Shown here piece by piece: positions 1 to 5,904 of a DNA stretch of 5,978 nucleotides. Location of the stretch: assembly GCA_023129355.1 (NCBI GenBank), contig JAGMCC010000079.1:1-5978 (forward strand), read 5' to 3'. Position 1 is the stretch's first letter. Each line of letters starts with the position of its first letter. The DNA is from Dehalococcoidia bacterium. GTDB taxonomy: Bacteria; Chloroflexota; Dehalococcoidia; E44-bin15. The translations under genes and the position numbers were made by a program. The notes under the pieces were generated by a model. It ran no database searches. It worked only from the letters and a program-made list of their open reading frames with translations, and was not told the origin of the DNA.

Positions 1-2
1 AC

Positions 3-902
3 AAGCTGGGGACGGAGGTATGCGCAGTATGCCTCGGCCACAACGTAGAAGGAGCGGAACAGCTCGTTGCCTACGGCGCCGACAGGGTCTATCTGGCAGA
101 TGACCCTGCGCTGGCCGACCACCAGGAGGACTACTACACCGGGACGCTCGTTGATCTGATTCGCAAGCACAAGCCGGAGATAGTTCTCGCCGGTGCCACC
201 GCAATGGGCCGCTCCTTCATCCCCCGGGTGGCTTCCATTATCCATACCGGCCTTACTGCCGACTGCACCGGCCTCGACATTGACCCTGAGAGCAAGCTCC
301 TGCTGCAGACACGCCCCACCTTCGGCGGCAACGTCATGGCCACCATTATCTGCCAGGCGAGGAGGCCACAGATGGCTACCGTCCGCCCCCACGTGTTCAA
401 GAAAGGAGCGCCGGACGAGCAACGGCGGGGAGAGATAATAAAGGTGGACTTCAACAAGGAAGCCGTCACCTCAAGGATGAAACTGCTCAGCTTCGTCGAG
501 GACTTATCCGAAAAGGTCAAGCTCGATGACGCCGAGATCATTGTATCCGGCGGTCGTGGGCTGGGGTGTCCAGAGAACTTCCAGATCGTAAAGGAACTGG
601 CCGACGCATTGGGGGCGGCGCTGGGTTCCTCACGTCCGCCTGTGGACGATGGCTGGATCCCATATTCACATCAGGTCGGTCAGACGGGGAAGACCGTCTG
701 CCCCAGGCTCTACATCGCCTGTGGCATCTCCGGGGCGGTCCAGCACCTGGCTGGCATGCAGACGTCCGATGTCATTATCGCCATCAACGAAGACCCCAAC
801 GCGCCCATTTTCGAGGTAGCCACCTATGGAATTGTCGGTGACCTGTTCGAAGTAGTGCCGATGCTGACCGATAAATTAAGGAAATCCCGGGGGCTGGCAT
901 AG
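3..902 (+). CDS. etfA: Electron transfer flavoprotein alpha subunit (5' end cut off by window)
   Basis: Partial gene: the reading frame is open from the window edge (first whole codon at 3), giving 299 residues to the TAG at 900-902. Family members have about 320-330 residues, so roughly 25-35 N-terminal residues are missing. EtfA pairs with EtfB in the cytoplasm and carries electrons from acyl-CoA and other dehydrogenases through FAD. The N-terminal Rossmann-like domain covers about residues 1-165. The C-terminal FAD-binding domain shows the family signatures in order, counted from the first residue seen: SGGRGLG (~182-188), SSRPPVDDGW (~209-218), GQTGKTVCP (~226-234), GISGAVQHLAGM (~241-252) and AINEDPNAPIF (~260-270). 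The usual Lys in the 'AINKD' signature is Glu here. etfB probably lies just upstream but is outside the window. Whether this is a classical or electron-bifurcating ETF cannot be decided from this subunit fragment. The identification is secure. Confidence 0.95.
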   Translation, partial: KLGTEVCAVCLGHNVEGAEQLVAYGADRVYLADDPALADHQEDYYTGTLVDLIRKHKPEIVLAGATAMGRSFIPRVASIIHTGLTADCTGLDIDPESKLLLQTRPTFGGNVMATIICQARRPQMATVRPHVFKKGAPDEQRRGEIIKVDFNKEAVTSRMKLLSFVEDLSEKVKLDDAEIIVSGGRGLGCPENFQIVKELADALGAALGSSRPPVDDGWIPYSHQVGQTGKTVCPRLYIACGISGAVQHLAGMQTSDVIIAINEDPNAPIFEVATYGIVGDLFEVVPMLTDKLRKSRGLA

Positions 903-1008
903 CAACCTGTTTCGACGTCGCAATCCTCCGCTGAGCGAGCCTCTTCCTTCCCCGGCCCAGCAAGGCATACCCCGTACTCGCTACGTTGAAAAAGGGGAGG
1001 CAAGAATA

Positions 1009-1038
1009 ATGAATAAAGCTTGTTGGATAAAGCGATGA
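1009..1038 (+). CDS. Possible 9-codon leader ORF coupled to the TrmO gene
   Basis: The strongest ribosome binding site in this gap, GGGGAGG at 994-1000, sits 8 bases before ATG 1009 and not before the methyltransferase start. That ATG opens a short frame encoding MNKACWIKR and ending with TGA at 1036-1038. The TGA overlaps the ATG at 1035 of the next gene in an ATGA arrangement, the classic geometry for translational coupling by reinitiation. No codon run suggests attenuation by a particular amino acid, and no terminator/antiterminator hairpin is evident. It could equally be chance, with the ribosome binding site serving the downstream gene from a distance. Confidence 0.35.
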   Translation: MNKACWIKR

Positions 1039-1496
1039 CGGAGATAATTCTGAAACCCATCGGGATAGTACGCAGCGAGGTCAAGGAACATAAGAGGGGA
1101 GGTTGGGGGGAGGTGACCTCGGAGATCGTGATCGACGAGGAATGGACGGAGCACCTCGATGGTATCGATGAATTTTCGCATATCATGGTGGTCTTCTGGA
1201 TGCATCTGGTACCAAGAGAAAATCGACCTCCGACGAGAATCCATCCCAGGGGCCGCGCCGACCTGCCGCTGGTGGGCCTGTTCGCTACCCGCGCCCCCTA
1301 TCGCCCCAACCCCATCGGCGTGAGCGTGGTTAAACTAGTACGTCGCCATGACAACGTGCTGACGGTACAGGGGCTGGATGCCATCGACGGCACCCCCGTG
1401 CTCGACATCAAATCATACATGGCACCGGTCGATAAACCTGAGGACATAAGGATGCCGGATTGGGTATCGAAGATAAGGACAAAGCCGCGGCCTTAA
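1035..1496 (+). CDS. trmO: TrmO/TsaA-family tRNA (N6-threonylcarbamoyladenosine37-N6) methyltransferase
   Basis: Predicted 153-residue protein of the TrmO (formerly YaeB/TsaA/VirR-like) family. Known members are SAM-dependent enzymes that methylate t6A37 in certain threonine tRNAs, in the cytoplasm. Family signatures are visible in order: LKPIGIVRS near the N-terminus (~6-14), IDEFSHIMVVFWMH (~44-57), LVGLFATRAPYRPNPIG (~79-95) and LDAIDGTPVLDIKSY (~114-128). The length matches short, archaeal-like single-domain members; E. coli TrmO is about 235 residues with an extra C-terminal domain. Start choice: ATG 1035 is preferred because its overlap with a leader ORF stop (ATGA) suggests coupling. 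TTG 1020 or TTG 1023 in the same frame would add five or four residues but lie far from the Shine-Dalgarno at 994-1000. The 3' end overlaps the downstream glycosylase gene by 37 bases, so the two are almost certainly cotranscribed. The family call is strong; the exact tRNA target is inferred. Confidence 0.88.
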   Translation: MTEIILKPIGIVRSEVKEHKRGGWGEVTSEIVIDEEWTEHLDGIDEFSHIMVVFWMHLVPRENRPPTRIHPRGRADLPLVGLFATRAPYRPNPIGVSVVKLVRRHDNVLTVQGLDAIDGTPVLDIKSYMAPVDKPEDIRMPDWVSKIRTKPRP

Positions 1497-2125
1497 TTGA
1501 CATCTACAATAGACTCTTCGCATCCTATGGCCCGCAGCACTGGTGGCCCGCCGATGACCCCTTTGAGGTGGTCGTGGGGGCGATACTCACCCAGTCGGCG
1601 GCCTGGACCAATGTGGAGCAGGCTATCTCCAACCTTAAGGCGGCACAGGCTCTCACCCCGGCAGCGCTTCATGAACTCCCCCAGGAGAGGCTGGCCCACC
1701 TCATCCGCCCCTCCGGCTACTATAACGCCAAGGCGCTGAAGCTCAAGGCCTTCGCCGACCGACTACACTCAAGGTATAGCGGCGACCTGGGAAGGTTGTT
1801 CACCCTCGATACCGCCACGCTGCGCCAGGAGCTTCTCTCCATCCATGGTGTGGGGGAGGAGACTGCGGACTCCATACTGCTCTACGCCGCCCGGCGGCCA
1901 GTCTTCGTCATCGATGCCTACACCAGGCGTATCATGAGCCGCCTCGGCCTTCCCACGGATAAGGATAGCTACAGGGCTTTGCAAGCGCTGTTTGCCCAAA
2001 ACCTACCCCGTGATGAGCGCCTGTTCAATGAATACCATGCCCTGCTGGTGCGCCACGGCAAAGATGTCTGCCGAAAAATTCCAGACTGTCCCCACTGCTG
2101 CCTGAGGGCACTCTGCTCCTACTAG
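1460..2125 (+). CDS. HhH-GPD DNA glycosylase, endonuclease III-related, with [4Fe-4S] motif
   Basis: A 221-residue base-excision repair glycosylase of the HhH-GPD superfamily. The N-terminal PFEVVVGAILTQSAAWTNVEQAI (~34-56) is the hallmark helical region of the endonuclease III-related branch that includes 3-methyladenine glycosylases of the MagIII type. The helix-hairpin-helix is at ~122-145 (IHGVGEETADSIL), and the catalytic Asp is Asp152 in VIDAYTRRI. Four cysteines near the end, Cys204-X5-Cys210-X2-Cys213-X5-Cys219, form a [4Fe-4S] cluster site; E. coli Nth has X6 in the first gap. The position of the Nth Schiff-base Lys (GVGRKTA) is Glu134 here, so AP-lyase activity is unlikely and the enzyme is probably monofunctional. 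The start is TTG 1460, with AAGGA at 1448-1452 seven bases upstream; there is no in-frame ATG nearby. It overlaps the trmO 3' end by 37 bases. Alkylated purine removal is a likely role, but the substrate is not readable from sequence alone. Confidence 0.87.
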   Translation: MGIEDKDKAAALIDIYNRLFASYGPQHWWPADDPFEVVVGAILTQSAAWTNVEQAISNLKAAQALTPAALHELPQERLAHLIRPSGYYNAKALKLKAFADRLHSRYSGDLGRLFTLDTATLRQELLSIHGVGEETADSILLYAARRPVFVIDAYTRRIMSRLGLPTDKDSYRALQALFAQNLPRDERLFNEYHALLVRHGKDVCRKIPDCPHCCLRALCSY

Positions 2126-2208
2126 ACTTTTTTCGATCTTCCACAAGCACTTCTCATGAAAATAAGCCTCTCCCCGGTTTGATAAGGTGGAAAGGTAAGG
2201 CATCTCTA

Positions 2209-2943
2209 TCATAACGGGCGCTTCTGGGGGATGCCAGGGCGCCGGGGGTAACGCTGGGGGGTATGGTTAATCTTCTCGACGACCACCAGTGCCCTTTTTT
2301 CGATCTCCCCCCACACTCTCCACCCATCTTTTTCGAACTCCCCCAGGCTAACCCGCTTGACCTCCCTCAGCCGTCCACCAAGGACATCTATAGCATTTGC
2401 TGCAGCCGAAACCTCTTCTCCGATCTCCCCCTTCTTCATGGCAATAAACGCGCCCCCCAGGGAGCAAAAGGGCAGGGCCAGCTCAGCAAGGGTGGAAAGT
2501 CTGGCCACCCCCCGGGAAAGCACGAAATCGAACCGCTGGCGGTACCTCTCATCATGGGCCAGTTTCTCTGAGCGCTCTGCTATAACCTCCACCCCCTCAA
2601 AACCCAGCACATCGATGAGATGATGGAGAAAGGCAGCTTTCTTGTGAACGGAGTCAACCAGGGTCAGGCCTATATCGGGGTATAGGATCTTCAGCGGAAC
2701 CCCGGGAAGCCCGGCACCGCTGCCTATATCCAGAACACGGGAAGGCATTCCTTCCAGGGCCAGGGCAACGGTGAGGGAATCGAGGAAGTGCTTAAGCTGC
2801 ACCTCCTCGTAATCTACGATGGCAGTGAGGTTCACCCTCCGGTTCCAGCGAACAAGCTCTTCATAGTAGAGCTGAAAACACGCCACCTGTTCCACGGTGA
2901 GGGGGAGCCCCAGCCGCTTAGCACCATCTATCAGCCTTTCCAT
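2209..2943 (-). CDS. rsmG: 16S rRNA (guanine527-N7)-methyltransferase RsmG
   Basis: A 244-residue SAM-dependent methyltransferase of the RsmG (GidB) family, which makes m7G527 in the 530 loop of 16S rRNA; loss in other bacteria gives low-level streptomycin resistance. Features in order: an N-terminal helical cap with YYEELVRWNRRVNLTAI (~26-42), the SAM motif LDIGSGAGLPGVPL (~71-84), the acidic motif TLVDSVHKKAAFL (~94-106), LSRGVARLSTL (~142-152) and FIAMKKG (~166-172). The terminal RYPRRPGIPQKRPL is the conserved RsmG tail, so the protein is complete; B. subtilis RsmG is about 239 residues. The start is ATG at 2943-2941 on the minus strand. No clear Shine-Dalgarno precedes it, only an A-rich stretch. 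rsmG often sits beside mnmG or parA/parB near the origin, but here it stands alone, convergent with the glycosylase gene and divergent from the synthase/thiolase operon. No clear promoter is seen for it. Confidence 0.95.
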   Translation of the reverse strand: MERLIDGAKRLGLPLTVEQVACFQLYYEELVRWNRRVNLTAIVDYEEVQLKHFLDSLTVALALEGMPSRVLDIGSGAGLPGVPLKILYPDIGLTLVDSVHKKAAFLHHLIDVLGFEGVEVIAERSEKLAHDERYRQRFDFVLSRGVARLSTLAELALPFCSLGGAFIAMKKGEIGEEVSAAANAIDVLGGRLREVKRVSLGEFEKDGWRVWGEIEKRALVVVEKINHTPQRYPRRPGIPQKRPL

Positions 2944-3039
2944 TTTTTCGAATACTACCGTATCACATCGAGTCCGCCTAAGTAAAGGACACCCTCAAAA
3001 AACACATCTCAGGGCGGGTGGGTGGGAAAAAGCCAATTC

Positions 3040-3076
3040 GTCATTGCTTCCCCCGATATATCGGGGTCGCAATGAC
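3040..3076. repeat. Palindromic dispersed-type repeat (GTCATTGC...GCAATGAC)
   Basis: Outer arms GTCATTGC (3040-3047) and GCAATGAC (3069-3076) are perfect inverted repeats. They enclose a perfect 16-base palindrome, CCCCGATATATCGGGG (3051-3066), with only a 3/2-base internal loop between the two stems. It lies between divergent genes, so it terminates neither of them. The arms match the beginning of the element at 5905, which argues for a repeat family rather than a single regulatory hairpin. REP- or MITE-like elements of this look are scattered through many environmental bacterial genomes. Copy number cannot be judged from one window. Confidence 0.7.
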
Positions 3077-3109
3077 AGGGGAACCAGGTTTGAGGTAAGG
3101 TATCACTAA

Positions 3110-3126
3110 TGTACTGGACGAGTACA
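3110..3126. promoter_or_regulatory. Operator-like inverted repeat TGTACT-N5-AGTACA
   Basis: Perfect 6-base arms (3110-3115 and 3121-3126) flank a GGACG spacer, a 17-base site with the size and symmetry of a dimeric regulator's operator. It ends five bases before the predicted -35 hexamer of the synthase/thiolase operon, a position that fits an activator or a repressor touching the -35. No regulator gene is in the window, and the motif is short enough to arise by chance. Confidence 0.35.
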
Positions 3127-3131
3127 AGTAG

Positions 3132-3161
3132 TTGACCTCGTTGCCCGCATCAAGTTAAAAT
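3132..3161 (+). promoter_or_regulatory. Predicted sigma70-type promoter of the synthase/thiolase operon
   Basis: A -35 element TTGACC (3132-3137) and a -10 element TAAAAT (3156-3161) each match five of six consensus bases and are separated by 18 bases. Transcription would begin near 3168, giving a short leader of about 30 bases before the GTG start at 3200. The position upstream of a two-gene operon and just after an operator-like repeat supports the call. Confidence 0.55.
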
Positions 3162-3185
3162 AAGGGGCGCTGCGTATCAGAAAAA

Positions 3186-3193
3186 GAGAGGAG
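3186..3193 (+). promoter_or_regulatory. Ribosome binding site fixing a GTG start
   Basis: GAGAGGAG, with GGAG ending six bases before GTG 3200, is a strong Shine-Dalgarno at ideal spacing. It supports GTG as the start of the synthase-like gene; the resulting N-terminus, MIGIKSYGAYIP, aligns with that of archaeal HMG-CoA synthases. Confidence 0.8.
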
Positions 3194-3199
3194 CGAAAA

Positions 3200-4618
3200 G
3201 TGATCGGGATTAAATCATATGGCGCTTATATACCGATATATAGATTGAGCGAAAGTGAACTCGCCAGAGCCTGGGGAGGGAGAGGCGGACGCGGGGAGGT
3301 AGCGGTGGCCAACTACGACGAGGACAGTATAACCATGGCGGTGGAGGCCGCCATCGATTGCCTGAACGGTACGGATCGTGACATCGCAGAGGGCCTGTAC
3401 TTCGCCTCCACCACGCCTCCCTACAGCGAGAAGATGTCGGCCAGTATCGTGGCGGCAGCCACTGACCTGCGCGATGACGTCTTCACCCTGGACATCGGCA
3501 ACTCCCTCAGGTGCGGAACCAGTGCCATCAAGGCGGCACATGACGCTATTAAAAGCGGCTCGGCAAAGAACATCCTGGTAACGGCAGCCGATTGCCGTCT
3601 CGCCCCACCCGCTTCCGAATTCGAGCCCGTCTTCGGCGATGGCGCCGCCGCTTTCCTCATCGGAGGTGAAGATGTCGCCGTCGCCATCGAGGAAAGCCAT
3701 TCCATCTCCAGCGATTTCCTAGATGTGTGGAAGAGGGCCGAGGACCCCTACATCCGTACCTGGGAGGACCGCTTCATATTGCAGTACGGATACAGCGAAA
3801 AGCTCGGCATAGCGGTATCCGCCCTTTTGAAGAAAACTGGCCTTTCCGCCAAGGACTTCGCCAAGGTTGTCTACTACGCACCCAACGCCAGGAGCCACCA
3901 GCGCATGATAAGACAGCTAAATATCGAAACCGAGCAGGTTCAGGCCCCGATGTTCGATTCGATAGGTAATACCGGCGCCGCCTTTGCCCCGATGATGCTG
4001 GTAGCCGCCCTGGAGGAGGCCAAGCCAGGGGACAGGATACTGTGGGCCAACTACGGCGACGGCGCCGACGCCTTCATCCTGCATGTGACCGACCAGATAG
4101 AGAAGGTAAGGGACCGGCGGGGCATCAAGCGCCACCTGGAGTCGAAGATGACGATCCTTAACTATGAGAAATACATCCGCTTCCGCAATCTCATGCAGGG
4201 AGAGGCGGACCGCCGACCCCAATATATCAGCTCCCTGCCCATGATATGGCGCGACCGCAAACAGGTAACGCCCCTTCATGGCGGCCGCTGCCACAACTGT
4301 GGAAACATCCAGTTTCCCATACAGCGGGTATGCGCCTATTGCCAGGCGAAGGACGATTACGAGGAGGTACGGCTTGCCGACAAGAAGGCTACCGTATTCA
4401 CCTTCAGCATGGACGAGCGCGCGGTGGAGGTGGATCCCCCACGCGTCTGGGCCATAAACGACCTCGACGGTGGAGGCAGAATCTACTGCACCATGACCGA
4501 CCGCGACACCGAGCAGGTCGAGATCGGAATGCAGGTTGAGATGACCTTCAGGAAGATACACGAAGGGGCTGGCCTTCACAACTATTTCTGGAAATGTCGC
4601 CCGATAAGGGTATCATAG
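3200..4618 (+). CDS. HMG-CoA synthase-like protein fused to zinc-ribbon/OB-fold (DUF35) domain; synthase catalytic residues replaced
   Basis: A 472-residue two-domain protein. Residues ~1-302 have the thiolase-superfamily fold of archaeal HMG-CoA synthase: IGIKSYGAYIPIYR (2-15), YDEDSITMAVEAA (39-51), IVAAATDL (83-90), FGDGAAAFLIG (145-155), SIGNTGA (254-260) and a DAFILHVTDQIEKVR segment closing the domain. Residues ~305-472 form a DUF35 unit: a helical linker, a zinc ribbon Cys364-X2-Cys367-X10-Cys378-X2-Cys381, then an OB fold (~388-465). In the archaeal mevalonate pathway the synthase, DUF35 protein and thiolase form one channelling complex; here two of the three are fused and the thiolase follows in the operon. 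Compared from memory with a methanogen HMG-CoA synthase, without gaps around each site, the catalytic Glu (GSESHPY) is Thr71, the nucleophilic Cys (FACKAGT) is Leu103 and the His (FHQPN) is Tyr226. HMG-CoA synthesis by the standard mechanism is thus unlikely. The stop codon overlaps the next gene's Shine-Dalgarno. The true reaction is unknown. Confidence 0.85.
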   Translation: MIGIKSYGAYIPIYRLSESELARAWGGRGGRGEVAVANYDEDSITMAVEAAIDCLNGTDRDIAEGLYFASTTPPYSEKMSASIVAAATDLRDDVFTLDIGNSLRCGTSAIKAAHDAIKSGSAKNILVTAADCRLAPPASEFEPVFGDGAAAFLIGGEDVAVAIEESHSISSDFLDVWKRAEDPYIRTWEDRFILQYGYSEKLGIAVSALLKKTGLSAKDFAKVVYYAPNARSHQRMIRQLNIETEQVQAPMFDSIGNTGAAFAPMMLVAALEEAKPGDRILWANYGDGADAFILHVTDQIEKVRDRRGIKRHLESKMTILNYEKYIRFRNLMQGEADRRPQYISSLPMIWRDRKQVTPLHGGRCHNCGNIQFPIQRVCAYCQAKDDYEEVRLADKKATVFTFSMDERAVEVDPPRVWAINDLDGGGRIYCTMTDRDTEQVEIGMQVEMTFRKIHEGAGLHNYFWKCRPIRVS

Positions 4619-4622
4619 GAGG
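4617..4622 (+). promoter_or_regulatory. AGGAGG ribosome binding site overlapping the upstream stop
   Basis: A full-consensus AGGAGG begins within the TAG stop codon (4616-4618) of the synthase-like gene and lies eight bases before ATG 4631. An earlier ATG at 4626 is out of frame. The arrangement implies cotranscription and close translational linkage, consistent with subunits made in fixed ratio. Confidence 0.85.
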
Positions 4623-4630
4623 AAAATGAC

Positions 4631-5824
4631 ATGGAGAGCATCAAAGACAAGGTTGCCATTATCGGGATGGGCTGTACCAAGTTCGGTGAGCTGTGGGACA
4701 AGGATGCCTATGACCTGGTTATCGATTCTGCCTATGAGGCCTATGAGGATGCCGGCATCGACCCCAGGGATATTCAGGCGGCCTGGGTAGGGACCGTTAT
4801 GGGCTCCACTGCCACCCAGCTATCCGCGCCGCTGAAAACCGATTACATCCCGGTCACCAGGCTGGAGAACGTCTGCGCTACCGGAATGGAGACGCTGAGG
4901 GCAGCAGCCTACGCCCTGATCGCCAAGGCTTATGACCTGGTACTGGCCGTCGGATTCGACAAGCTCAAGGACATCGGCTACGGCGGCCTTCCTATGGCGG
5001 TGCAATCAGCGGGCAGCGAGAAGTGGCACCCCGTTTTCGGCTCCGGGGATTCGGCGCCCGGGCGCTATGCCCTGGCTGCCACCAGGTACTTTCACCAGTT
5101 CGGCTTGAGCAGGGAAGAGGGGAAGAGAACCCTGGCCAAGATTTCGGTAAAGAGCCATCACAACGGCTTCCTCAATCCGCGGGCCCACCTGCGGATGGAG
5201 GTTACCGAAGAGCAGGTGATCAACGCCCCGATGATTGCCTGGCCCCTGGGCCTGTTCGATGCCTGCGGGGTGACCGATGGTGGCTCGGCGGCTATACTGT
5301 GTCGCACCGAGGACGCCAAGAAATACAAGGATGAATATATAACCATCAAGTCCTTCGGTTTCTCCACCGGTCCGGGGATGGGCAAGGTGCGAACAGACTA
5401 CGACTACACCCACTGGGAGGAAACCCAGCGTGCCGCCCAGCGGGCATATGCCGATGCCGGGATAAAGGACCCCCGCAAGGAGCTCGGCATGTGTGAGGTC
5501 CACGACTGCTTCTCCATCGCAGAGCTGATGTGCTACGAAGACCTGGGCTTCTGCGAGAAGGGAAAGGCAAAGGAGCACATCGAAGCCGGTGACTTCGCGC
5601 TCGACGGCAAATACCCCTTCAATGTCGGGGGCGGGTTGAAATCCTTCGGCCATCCCGTTGGCGCCAGTGGGATCAGGGAGGTGTATGAAGGGTATGTAGA
5701 GATACTGGGCCGCGCCCAAAAGCCGGAGCGCCAGTTGAAGGATGTGAGCCTGGCGCTGGCCCATAATCAGGGGGGCAACCCCGGCAGGTTTATATGTAGT
5801 ATCTGTATCGTTGGTGCCCCTTAA
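4631..5824 (+). CDS. SCP-x/archaeal-type thiolase (acetyl-CoA acyltransferase family)
   Basis: A 397-residue cytoplasmic thiolase of the SCP-x/archaeal branch, with normal family length. Members cleave or form 3-ketoacyl-CoA using a nucleophilic Cys. Key features: N-terminal KVAIIGMGCTKFGELWD (~7-23); the nucleophile Cys82 in LENVCATGME; LGLFDACGVTDGGSAAIL (~206-223); the EVHDCFSIAEL signature with His291; GGGLKSFGHPVGASG with His341; and HNQGG with His378 in place of the CxG cysteine of classical thiolases. All residues expected for catalysis in this branch appear present. Thiolases of this branch often need a DUF35 partner, as in archaeal acetoacetyl-CoA thiolase and the BbsAB benzoylsuccinyl-CoA thiolase; the partner here would be the zinc-ribbon domain encoded 12 bases upstream. 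The substrate is unknown: acetoacetyl-CoA, a longer 3-ketoacyl-CoA or an aromatic/branched ketoacyl-CoA are all possible. The gene ends with TAA at 5822-5824; no clear terminator follows. Confidence 0.9.
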   Translation: MESIKDKVAIIGMGCTKFGELWDKDAYDLVIDSAYEAYEDAGIDPRDIQAAWVGTVMGSTATQLSAPLKTDYIPVTRLENVCATGMETLRAAAYALIAKAYDLVLAVGFDKLKDIGYGGLPMAVQSAGSEKWHPVFGSGDSAPGRYALAATRYFHQFGLSREEGKRTLAKISVKSHHNGFLNPRAHLRMEVTEEQVINAPMIAWPLGLFDACGVTDGGSAAILCRTEDAKKYKDEYITIKSFGFSTGPGMGKVRTDYDYTHWEETQRAAQRAYADAGIKDPRKELGMCEVHDCFSIAELMCYEDLGFCEKGKAKEHIEAGDFALDGKYPFNVGGGLKSFGHPVGASGIREVYEGYVEILGRAQKPERQLKDVSLALAHNQGGNPGRFICSICIVGAP

Positions 5825-5904
5825 TAGCGGGTAGGGTGCTCGCGGCTGATCTCTTTAAACAGACGGGTGACAGCCTATCGTTAATATGAGGCGCTATTTC
5901 ACTT

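Noticed and set aside
903..1000. Degenerate copy of the GTCATTGC/CTGAG repeat family, or an attenuator, downstream of etfA
   Set aside because: Fragments such as GTCGCAATC and CTGAGCGAG resemble the repeats, and AGCGAG/CTCGCT form short distant arms, but the matches are too short to support a feature.
2126..2208. Bidirectional terminator between the convergent glycosylase and rsmG genes
   Set aside because: There is a T-run just after the glycosylase stop, but I could not find a stem with adequate arms next to it on either strand.
3917..4579. 220-codon minus-strand open frame opposite the synthase/DUF35 gene
   Set aside because: It is a shadow of the conserved plus-strand frame, with no family motifs or ribosome binding site support.
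3200..4618. Reading the first operon gene as a working mevalonate-pathway HMG-CoA synthase
   Set aside because: The fold matches, but the Glu, Cys and His needed for catalysis are all replaced and no other mevalonate gene is nearby.
5006..5764. 252-codon open frame on the minus strand opposite the thiolase
   Set aside because: It is antisense to a clearly conserved thiolase; long antisense frames are expected in GC-rich coding DNA, and its translation shows no recognisable domain.
5825..5904. Terminator after the thiolase gene
   Set aside because: Only a 5-base GGCTG/CAGCC pair with a 22-base loop and no following T-run was found, which is too weak.
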